From the NCBI GenBank assembly GCA_026419785.1, contig JAODTK010001899.1, forward strand, positions 62,001-126,000: a DNA stretch of 64,000 nucleotides. The letters run 5' to 3'. Shown here piece after piece: positions 45,290 through 54,974 of this stretch. Both the position numbers and the translations under genes were made by a program. The stretch comes from Sclerodactyla briareus. Its lineage: Eukaryota; Echinodermata; Holothuroidea; Dendrochirotida; Sclerodactylidae. A model generated the notes under the pieces. That model was not told the DNA's origin and ran no database searches. It was given only the letters and a program-made list of their open reading frames with translations. Numbering within the stretch: position 1 is the stretch's first letter; every line of letters starts with the position of its first letter.

Positions 45290-47780
45290 ACTCGTCTTAA
45301 CATGGAAGGGCATTCCTCAAACAATCTTCGCTGCAATTGAATTGATGGCTATTCAAATCGGCAATTGCCGCAACGTCATTCACGATCTCACCCAGCAACT
45401 CAATTCACAACCAGGAAGCTGCAACAGGGACCATCCAAACAGGAGTTTCAAATAAACTTCTGGTCATTTCCCAGGACTGTACAAAACTCATCATATTCGC
45501 GTTCCTCTCTCGCAAACAGGACAAGTGTTGTACAGAACAACATCCACTACAAAATCTGGTTGAGGGCCACTCAATGTTTCGGCTCTCCGACACAAGAGCG
45601 GTCTAGGCGTTTCAATTCATCCGCACAAATGTGGAACCGGCTGACGCAACTCGTTTCTGTGTTACAACTCCTGCGGCTATCTGACGGCAGAAACCCAAAT
45701 TCTTGCTACAGGGCTGAATTTCTGCTTTCTGCCCTAAGCCACAAACAGTTTGACGCACAAAAACTGTCCCTGGGATCTTGAAGCGTTCTTCCGACGCCTA
45801 CACTCCGCGAATTCTTTGCCGATGAAGGTGGCAACAGTATTCTCCTCCTGTTGAGGACATATCACAAATTCCCAAGGCAACAAAGCACTTGGAACCCACC
45901 AAAGGGCTTCCCCCCCCACATTGGAAGCCTACATTTCGGCAATCGAAGAAGATGTCAAAACCTACACCCCGCCCACTGCTGAATTCAGGATAACCTCAGC
46001 ACAACTGAGAGACAATCCATTGTCTTTCTGAACATCGCAACGATTCGTCATCAAGCCTGCTGACAAAGGCCGTGGTGGCTATGAGCACCGATTTCCTACA
46101 CCGGAAGCAAAACGTCTCTTGGGGCAACCCTAACATTAATCACACTGACTCCGACCCCAATCACCCAGCACATTTTTTTTTTGCTGCCCATGATTGAAAC
46201 AACCATGAAGAAATTGGTATCCAAGGGCTCCATTAGCCAGATCGGCCCTAACCCCTCCTTCATCACTCGGAACCCAAGCGGAAGGTTTTACTTCCTCCCC
46301 AAACTTCACAAGGATGGCAACCCTGGCAGACCCATCTTTTCTGGCAACGGCACGCTACAGATAAAATTTCCAAATCTGGACGTCCCTGATTCAACCCCTC
46401 GTCCCGTCCCTCCCTTCTCACGTCAAGGACACTACAGACTTCATCAATAAAATCACAAAGATCAAAGATCTCCCCCTGGCAAATTGCTGGCAACCCTGGA
46501 GTTCTTCTTCTCTGTATACCAATATCCCTCAAACGGAAGATATAGAAGCCTGTATTTCGGCTTTCGAACCAATTCCTGGCCAGACGCCAACCAAAGCCGT
46601 ATCTGCGGAACTAATGCCACCTCATCCTAACTGCACATTTTTGTTGTGTTTGGTGCTCAACTTTACCTGCAGGTCCACGGCACAGCAATTGGCACCAAAA
46701 TGGCTCCTTCCCCGTTCGCAACCTCTTCATATGGGAAACTTGAAGAGAAATTCCTCTCTGGACGACCCGGAGGCCCACTTTTTGGGCTCCTTTATATTGA
46801 TGACATCTTCATGATATGGACCCACGGGAAGAAAAACTTACCCCGTTCATCGAACTAAATCAACGCATTTCCACCCAATCTCGCAATTCCCTGCAGAATT
46901 TTCAGGCGACGAGTCCACTTCCCCAACTTCCTTGACAACACTGTGACGTTGGAAAAAGGGTCCTCAAAACAGACTTGTTCCTCACAAACCAACGGACAAG
47001 CCAATTTCCTCCCTACTCCCTCCGCAGTTGTCACCCTCCCCACTGCACGAATAACATTCCCTACACATTCACCTCTTCGTCTGAAACGCCAATTTGCTCC
47101 TCCGTGCTGATTTCGAGTCCGTGCCCACGCCCTTTCAAAACAATCTCCAAACGAGGCATACTTCCGGAGTTCCGTTGAGGAGGCCATTGAAAAAGGCTAG
47201 AAAGACTCCGCGATTGAAACTCTGACGTACAAAACTCGTCAACTCCAACTCCAGAGTACCACTCGTCTGTGAATACCATTCTGCCCTCGCACCATTAGCC
47301 ACTCTCATTCACACGCATTTTCCCATCCTTCAAGTCAGGAGCACGTCCTAAAATCCGTTTTCCCGGAAACCCCCGTGTTGCTACACAGCAGACCTCGGAA
47401 TCTGGCGTGACATTCTAGTCAACGCCAAATTTTTCGGAGCAAGCCGCCGCAACAAACCGGCGGCAGCCGCCCCTGCCCATCCAAGCCCCTCCAACTGCAA
47501 ACGTGAAACGTGTCGATCGCACAACTTGTTTCACAAGTTTCCAGACATCCCGTATATTTCCGATTCAACAGGACATTGATTGCGTCTCGACCTGGTCACC
47601 TACTCTACTGTAACCTCTGCGGATTTCAGTACATCGGGAAACAAAAAAACACCTGAGGGAGCGATGAACCCAACAACGCGTCAGCCATCAAGACCCAAAA
47701 ATTGAGCAGCCGGTTGCTAACAATTTAACATGGTTCAGATCCCCATTGGAAGCCTGAGAGTGATTGGCATCGACAATGAC
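45290..47780 (+). pseudogene. Penelope-like copy B: RT and GIY-YIG endonuclease
   Basis: An N-terminal region (45300-46100) includes 'FFADEGGNSI' near 45800-45840 and a 'KPADKGRGG' block near 46050. The RT has 'FYFLPKLHKDGNPGRPIFSG' (about 46285-46345), 'SSLYTNIPQTEDIEA' (about 46510-46550), 'LYLQVHGTAIGTKMAP' (46658-46705), 'GKLEEKFLSG' and the catalytic YIDD box (46793-46804, intact). Copy B ends with a Cys-rich linker and 'CNLCGFQYIG' (47608-47637), the second half of a GIY-YIG motif. All motifs lie in order but in changing frames. Both catalytic aspartates of the RT survive, which hints that the element was recently active or that many shifts are sequencing errors. Confidence 0.82.
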
Positions 47781-47934
47781 CCAAATTGGTCCACTAATCC
47801 CCGCAAAGCGAAAAGAAAATTACTGGGATTGACAACCTGAAAAACGACACAACCATTTGGTTTGGTCTGAACCTTCGGAACGACCTACCATCACTAAAGA
47901 GATAATGGTAACCACTTTCGTCACCCCCTCCCTA

Positions 47935-48314
47935 TTGCCTATTGGTCAATCACCAAGGCGCCAAGTGGCCTTCTTAGTATCTCCTGTTGAGGAATTAATC
48001 TCCTGTCAATCATGATGCGCAAATGGGTCCTCCCCCAGGATAATCCCACAGGGATTATCCCCTGTCAATCAGCCGAACACTAATTAGCCTCACACCCCCA
48101 TTGTTCCTGGCCTATAAAGTCTCACCGTCTTCTCCCGCGTTATCATCTGTGGTCACTAGCACTGCGAAGGACTAGTATCGTCCGAAAGCTCTGCATCCAA
48201 ACATATCGGCGTGTTTTTACTTTTTTTTCTACTCCAATCGCTATTTCGCATCTCATTCGAGATCCAGCCTATCAATTTTGCAATTGATTGTTACGTTTTT
48301 TGCCTCTTGGGCTA
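47935..48314 (+). repeat. Penelope-like terminal repeat (3' pLTR)
   Basis: Second pLTR, same order of blocks as 44680-45072: GTCAATCA subrepeats with GATAATCCC-CACA-GGGATTATC, 'CCTATAAAGTCTCA', the hairpin block and the 'TTTTTTGCCTCTTG' end at about 48299-48311. It stops exactly where the TA microsatellite starts. Confidence 0.8.
48161..48198 (+). other. Hammerhead-like hairpin candidate in pLTR 2
   Basis: Reads CTGCGAAGGAC-TAGTATC-GTCCGAAAGCTCTGCATC. The stem GGAC/GTCC is followed directly by GAAA, and GC-TCT-GC then AUC could mimic a short stem III and NUH cleavage site. The CUGANGA box is imperfect (CTGCGA), so activity cannot be claimed. Confidence 0.35.
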
Positions 48315-48425
48315 TATAAAATATATATATAATATATATATTCAAATATAATCTATATATATATATATATATATATATCTAAATATATTTATATATATAT
48401 ATATATCTATATATCTATATATATA
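48315..48425. repeat. TA microsatellite, right border of the Penelope-like element
   Basis: TA-rich run between the 3' pLTR and segment Y'. It mirrors the run at 43271-43405 on the other side of the element. Confidence 0.9.
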
Positions 48426-49085
48426 AACAGCTTCGCTTGCCGGTCTTGGAGAACTGTTCAATATGAAAACGTACATTAGCTTTACATCAAAGAACCAATC
48501 ACACCACGTTTTCAGAATCTGTTTCGTCCCGTGGCTTCCAATTCAGCTTCTACGTGGTACCCTAATAAACTAACATACTGAAAGTTTTATGTATGTACTA
48601 TCTGGAATGAAAATTAATAATCTTGACATGGGAACGAAATTTTCATTTCTGTCGGAGAAGTTTGCAATTCATTATTGCTAATTTGAATGTCTTGTTTCGA
48701 CAAGAATAGGCAACATGAATCGTACGGTATAGGAAATATACCTAGTGAGTTGTAAAGACAATCGAGAATGTGGAGTTTTTCCAAGCTGTTTAATTCTTTG
48801 CAGCGAAAGTTCTCAGCCGAGTATGAACGGTAAGAGACATCATTTTCGCCGCTATTATATGAACATGTTTCTCGTTGTCGGAGCAATTTGGCCTAAAAAG
48901 ATGTTAATTTCGGCTAACTTACTCAGCCTTTTCTACCGCGGTAGGCGGGGTACTTGAGTGTACTTTGTGTGTTGTATGGCAACAACAGAAGTTGCCCCCG
49001 CGGCAAATCATAAGGGCGACATGGCTTAGCTAGGGCATATAAATTGTTCGGACGTCTGTTGTTACGATTCCCACAATTATATGAA
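48426..49085. repeat. Segment Y', second copy
   Basis: Second copy of segment Y (41563-42261), in the same orientation and block order but with many small indels. Homology ends near 49080, after 'CCCACAATTATATGAA'. Confidence 0.85.
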
Positions 49086-49794
49086 AACTTCTTGATAGTT
49101 TTCCCGAATCTTGATAATCCAAAAAAATATTCTAAATGAGCTCAGATTGCACTAGAGAGCATCTACAACCTAAGCTTCCAGGACCCCTGTAGCGGGCCCT
49201 GGACGACGCCGGAGGGGAGAGACTTACGCGCTACGCGCAAATAAAATTTTGTGGTATGACAACCGGAGGAAGTAAACTTGCGCTACAGCAAGCGCGAATG
49301 ACGCGATCGAAACCTATTAATATTTACAGACGTCCGTCTATGATGCACAGAATGATGAGTATGCCTCGATAATTTCTAGCTTGTGTCAGATCTCTCTTTG
49401 GAGTGGATGCCCTGTTAAGAAAGTGTTCAGGCGCGGCTTTCGGGGAGATATGGGGCTCCAGCCTCCACCAGTTCCTGAGCCCCTACCATCCCCCCAACCC
49501 ACAAAATCATGAGTACACTGATTGTTCATGATGGATTGTGAAAAAGAGACAATTACTCAATGCCTTCTTGCAGATGGGAAAGGCGTCTTCTGGCGATCTG
49601 AAATGTCTAAAAAAAATTGGACAAAACGCACCAACCGATTGCGGCGCACTCCGCCACTCAGATAGTCACCAAAGGTATGTAGCCCGAAAATATTGCCTCG
49701 ACAACGCGCATGGCTTCCCATGGTTCGGTAAATGACTATATGCTGTCGAGTAAATTTTAGCTCATTTTCATCCCTGCCTCCTCACTTTCGCCAC
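49086..49794. other. Unassigned region
   Basis: Includes a 'GCGCTACGCGC' palindrome near 49227 and a 'GCGCTACAGCAAGCGCG' inverted pair near 49279. Otherwise nothing recognised. Confidence 0.4.
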
Positions 49795-49978
49795 CCCAGT
49801 GTAGAACGCTACTGCTATGATTGCTTCACAGGTCCAACTTCCCAATTTCTGGTCATACATGTCCGATCCCAGTAAGGCCTGCCTCTATGATTCAGCGCCC
49901 CTATGATGCCTTTACGGTTTCACTGCCCGTTTTCTAATCATGCATGTTCGATCCTCATTGTGCAGCCACCGCAACCAG
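49795..49978. repeat. Minisatellite, about 80-90-bp unit (third locus)
   Basis: Two diverged units containing 'GC.CCTATGAT.GCTT', 'CAGGTCCAACTTCCCAATTTCT' and 'TAATCATGCATGTTCGATCC'-type blocks. The same unit lies inside segments X (40980-41175) and X' (43045-43160), so it exists outside the duplication too. Confidence 0.65.
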
Positions 49979-52900
49979 TGCGCACCCATTGTTAACTTTA
50001 CAGGTCCCATCAGTGCAGCACCCTCATCAGTAACTGAGGTATTGATGGGATTCACACACACCACACACACATCATACACATTACCGCCCTCTGTTTACTA
50101 TGACATAGCCTTCTCCGCTTACCGACCGTTACCAGTGATGTTTTTCTTGTGGTACAATCTAGATTCCAAAGACAGAGAAATCAGATAAATATCATACCAA
50201 AAATAAAATCTGGTTGAAAATATGAGAGAGATTTTCACATATTGTCCTATCTACATAATAATCAAGCCACTTTACAAAGCTGACAACTTCAACGTGGCAA
50301 CCAAGTTGATTTCATTCAGTTGAGGGAATAGAGGTATATTTTGTTGTAGTCGTGCAAGAGTATACGACACTGTCATTTTATTTATGGAAAAGAAAAAGAA
50401 GCACGATCATCATATCTGCTGAAAAAAATCTCTGGCGCAAACGTCGTTGCAGTTAAAAAGACATTATCGCCCAAACTGTAGGGAGGAATGTTCCAAAATC
50501 GTTACCTAGTATGGCGAGTGAAAACAGTAAACACTAGCGCGTAAACATGTTTGTTCCGAGGAAACACAATGTTTTCAATTGTGTCTTAGTAGTAAGTAAT
50601 TACAAGAAACGAAAACAATCCTGCCTCTTCTGCGCAATTTAAATTATATTTGAAGGTACAGTTACACAGGACCAAAATGATAAGTCTGGGCTTCCCCAAA
50701 GTTTCTCACGCAGGCGTTTTTCTAACAAGTATCTCCTAATTTGAAATCCTAAAAAACCGATCCTCATGAATAAATTTTGTACCAAATATCCAATTACAAT
50801 TGAAATGTCCCCGTTTCCGAGATTTATACAATGATGGCAACATGATTTGCGATCGTAACATGGCCATTGCAACTTCCGACTGCACAAGATGCTACACAAA
50901 AATCTGAGACGAATCCTATGCATAGCGAATTCATCGCCTCGCAATTACTGTTCGGGCGGCCGATTCAGTTGACTCGTCGGCGTTGGTAGTGTACGGCCTT
51001 TGTGTTCAGTTTTGATATAAACTGTTCGAGTATTGGGAAGTGGTGGTAGGCATAGATATACCGGTTTTGTAGGTACCTCACCGTGAAATTAAGTCCAAAT
51101 TTAGCTGAATAACGGACGTGGCGAGTTCGTCGCGTCGAGTTCGTTAACCAACAGCTGATATGTGAGGTCAAGATGTTCAGGGACACGGTAAAGGTGGGGA
51201 AAGTGGCATTGTTCCACAACCATGAATCAAAGATTTTAGACAAAAATGTTGCTAAATTCAGTGGGGATTTCAACATTTGACGCGTTCTAGTCCTCTTAAT
51301 GAGTTTGATGTCCGGCAATTGAAGGTTAGACCATAAAGAAGCATCAGTAGGTTCGGAATCGTTGTAGTAGCTCTATAGTTGTCTAGGCTATAAGTATAAC
51401 GAATTGGGTATAGACCAGCTCAACAGTATGCTGTCTGAGAACTTCGTTCTGACTCCTAGTTGAAGGCCTATCTCATCATAATGAATACGGTGAAAAGATA
51501 TGCAGCCGAGGACATTACATAGCTTTTAAGTAACATGATCTGCTACCCATGGTGTCTTATATCCGTTATTCAGGAACCCAAAACCCCGAAGTTTGGAAGA
51601 GGACAATTTTGCTAGTGCGCAATGTGCCGTGATGCACGAGAGTAACCGTGTGTCCCTGTGAACTTACAAGTCAATTTTTTTTTCCCCCAAAAACATATAT
51701 TTTAACAACAACTAACATGGGATTTGATTGAAAACTTGAAAATTTGTTCACAAGGATATGAAGAATAATTCCATTTCATAAATATCATTCATGAATTTGA
51801 TCCAGTAGAACCTGCATAATGGTTGCAAAAAATATCAACAGTTACGGTGTTGTAAAGTCAATGGGCCAACCTTTCATCGGTTACTATGGTTGACGTCATA
51901 AGGTAGGGTGAGGTGATGATGAAATTCCATTAATAAGATAGGTAACTCAACAAGGAAACATTGCTAGAATTGCCAAATTTGATTTTGTGGGGTTTTTTTT
52001 GAAATGTTCTTAATCTGTGCCAGTTTGAAGGTGGTTTGAAGGTGATATGTTGCATGATCATTGTACGTCAACAGCCATTGTGATCTCAGCTGTTACTGTT
52101 AGGTATTTACCAGTCCAGAGCTTCAGAGCTTCAATAGCCAAGGACCCGCGATTCAATCGCCAGAAGTGATCCTAAATTTGTTGTGACTCATGCAAAAATA
52201 GTCTCCTGACCCTGGGAATTTGTTTGTGTTGGGGTTTTCGGTTGCCCCAACCTGCACCATGACAGCAAAGGATGGCTCCAAATATTTTTTGGAGGGGGGG
52301 GGGAGGACGAAATGCATTGCGTCCCCAAACCTAAATATTGGTAGGGGCCCCCTCCTCATGATCGCCCGCACTCGTCTGAAAAAATGGAATGAATGAATTG
52401 CATTCCCTTGACGATTGGCAGATTAGAGCACGGAGTCACGGACAGGAAACACAGGAATGGCGGGCGAAAGCGCGAAACCCCTTTTTTAATTTTTTCGGGC
52501 AAAAATAGGTATCGGGGGAAGCTGGGCTTGTGATATTTAGAGCTTCAATTAAACGCAATAAATGTATTTGATAGCGTTCAATTAGGGATAGGGATGAAAT
52601 AGTCCATGGCGATCGGACTATGTAACTCCACCACGTGCGAAGCGCGAGGGAAATTATGAAATTTTTGGGCTAAACTTGTCAATGTTCGATTTAACGTGAG
52701 AATAGTTTATTCAGTAATGCCTATAACATTTGTGCGGAATTGTACGCATTTAAAATGCGAACATCGACACTTTTTTTGCTTGACCCAGTTCATGTTGCTT
52801 CCCAGATTGCAACTTCCTGCGCTTTGCAATTGCATACTCCTAGTGTGTCAAAGACGTGTGCTAATTGGAACGATTGTTAAAACGACACTATGGTTTGATT

Positions 52901-53724
52901 CTTCCAAGATACGATCCGTTCACTCGTTGACAACGGAGGGACAGGGGGAAACAAAATGGCCATTCGTGTTTGTCTTTTTCAGAAAAAGCGTTTCTACAGG
53001 CCATCATGATGTTTGGAAGTCCCATGTTTCATTGTTTCAACTTCAATATATATGTTTCACAATTGGAGTCATCTCGCAAGATCATTGGGATGTCTACATC
53101 AGACGGTCCTAGATCGCTTAATCATTGAAACAAGATAATTGATTGTATACTCCATGGGAACGCATAACTACTGACCTTCATATCTACACAAAATATCATT
53201 TTGCTCGGAAAATTCGCGAAAGTCAGCTAGGGTTTCCTGGAAACAAACATTGGAAAAACTTAGTACTACAACAGCGCTGTTCCTAGGTTGCGTAACTATG
53301 GAATGCTTTCATTCCAGCTATAGACAAGGCGCATTGATTTGACCCAATATAACGATATGACAAAAATCTTTCACAGTTTTCAATCTAGGTTACATATTTT
53401 CACCTAGAATACAAGTGGCAACTCATCATGGGTATAACTTGACAGCTCGGAACAGCTCCGACATCACTCTGTTGAAAAATGTGCCAAAATCGTCGCACAT
53501 TTCGGAGTGGCCGGGCATTTTCTTCCCTTCTGCCCCATTCTTCTTTCAAGTGCGGCCACAGCTCATACCCCCCTGACGCTGCATGCCTGTGCACATTTCT
53601 TGGCCCACCGCGTTCACTTGCAATGAAGAGTTTTTCAGTCTTATATCGAAACACTTTTTCATCGGGGAATATTTTGTGAAGGTATGGTCCAGCGCGTAAT
53701 GAGTACTAACAACCAATTTAACCT
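49979..53724. other. Unassigned region, no gene recognised
   Basis: Open frames of 101, 117 and 138 codons (50639-50944 minus; 50965-51318 minus; 52696-53112 plus) were read for motifs and none was recognised. A G tract lies at 52297-52306. A CA-rich patch lies at 50054-50080. Confidence 0.45.
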
Positions 53725-53725
53725 A

Positions 53726-53790
53726 TATCGTGCACGTGCTCTCACTATTATCGATAACTATCGTGCACGTGTTATCACTTATCGATAACT
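53726..53790. repeat. Duplicated 33-bp motif with E-box and TATCGATA
   Basis: Two adjacent copies starting at 53726 and 53759. Each contains GTGCACGTG (an E-box CACGTG within a palindrome) and TTATCGATAA (palindromic, containing TATCGATA). The second copy lacks one base. It could be a regulatory duplication or simple slippage. Confidence 0.7.
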
Positions 53791-53794
53791 ATGC

Positions 53795-54974
53795 TGTCTT
53801 GAAACTCCCCTTACGGAACATCGGGTATTGTATGAGATTGTCCAACTTTCATCAAATCATTATAGTTAACATTGTCTTCCACTGGGCGGTATTACTCGAA
53901 ATTTGCGCTCACACAAAAACTGGGGGTTTGGATTTTGCCTTTTGCAAAAAATCCTACCACTGTTCAATGGCGAATGTCTTCAATGGATCCTATGTTTTGG
54001 GACAAGTAGAAGCAATTGCAGCACCCCAGCACTGGAGGTAGATCCTCTATTTTGGTTAGTTCTGTCATCTAAAGTGTCGCAGGCTGTGAATGAGAAGTAG
54101 TAATCTTCATGTTGACATTTCATCGGTAGCCCTTGAACAGCCCTCAAGCACTTACTTCCTGTGATTATTCTCAGGGATACTTGATCAGACTCTCATCACG
54201 TCACCCAAAATGGACCCCCTTTTGGCTCTATATTTGGAGTGGCCGGTTTTAACGACGCCAGTCTAACCTCCACTAACAGATAGTGCTACAGTAGCGCGCA
54301 GTATGTCATGTTGCTCATGGAGATTTGCTTGGACAGACTAGTTACGTAGTCACGGTACCTATAGGAAGCTTAAAACAGAGGCGGCACCCGCCCAGGGTTT
54401 TTACAATAAGGGGGGCGGGGGGGGGGCGAAACTTGATTATTGTCTAAGCGTATTATATTATGATCCTCATATTATTAGTTATATTATTATGATTATTGTT
54501 AATAGGAGAGTGCCTGCGCGGAGCGTACAGAAAATTTTAAGTTGGCTATTTGTACTGTCATTTTTTTATAATTGGGGTTTTTATTAAAAATTTCCTCACT
54601 TCCCCTAGATGAGGGATCTTCTCATTAGTCGACCACACGACAGCATCGACCCGCCACTAGCAGTCAAGAACTGATAGCATACACACACAAAAACACAACT
54701 CGATAGTGAACGTAGGATTCAGTTACAGTGCGCTATGCGGCAAGGCCGTAAGATTGTACTGAACTTTGTACTGAGATGTGTTGCGACTAAATAACCGCTT
54801 GGAGTAAATCTGCCCACGACTGGGGTCGGCCCGGAATGCGTACCCCAGCCGAAACCATGCTGGACGCTCCTCTGAATCGACAAACTTGACTTTTCCCCTT
54901 CCCCCCCCCGGCTACAAGTAGATTCATGCGTGTATATATAATAGGATAAAATGAAAATGATTGTCGACAACACG
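53795..54974. other. Unassigned region with G tract
   Basis: 'CAGAGGCGGCACCCGCCCAGG' at 54377 followed by a G tract (54410-54427) resembles the left end of a miniature DNA element. No core was found. Nothing else recognised. Confidence 0.4.

Larger units (their letters stand above)
43406..48314 (+). mobile_element. Penelope-like retroelement, tandem with two terminal repeats
   Basis: Structure on the plus strand: a 5'-truncated copy A (43406-44680) starting in the middle of the RT; a terminal repeat (44680-45072); a longer copy B (45073-47935) with RT and endonuclease; and a second terminal repeat (47935-48314). Partial tandem copies sharing 'pLTRs' are the usual form of Penelope-like elements. 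The RT motif style and the C-terminal GIY-YIG-like block support this class rather than LTR retrotransposons or LINEs. The whole lies inside a TA microsatellite in the second copy of the X-Y duplication. Reading frames are broken in many places by single-base indels. Confidence 0.85.

Noticed and set aside
43406..48314. LTR retrotransposon or DIRS element as the identity of the RT region
   Set aside because: No gag, protease, integrase or tyrosine recombinase. The LPK.HK, GTAIGTKMAP and GIY-YIG-like blocks fit Penelope-like elements better.
50639..51318. Two consecutive minus-strand frames of 101 and 117 codons
   Set aside because: Considered as exons of a host gene, but no family resemblance and no clear splice sites linking them.
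52696..53112. 138-codon plus-strand frame
   Set aside because: No motif, no codon pattern or flanking signals that I can point to; within the range of chance for 64 kb.
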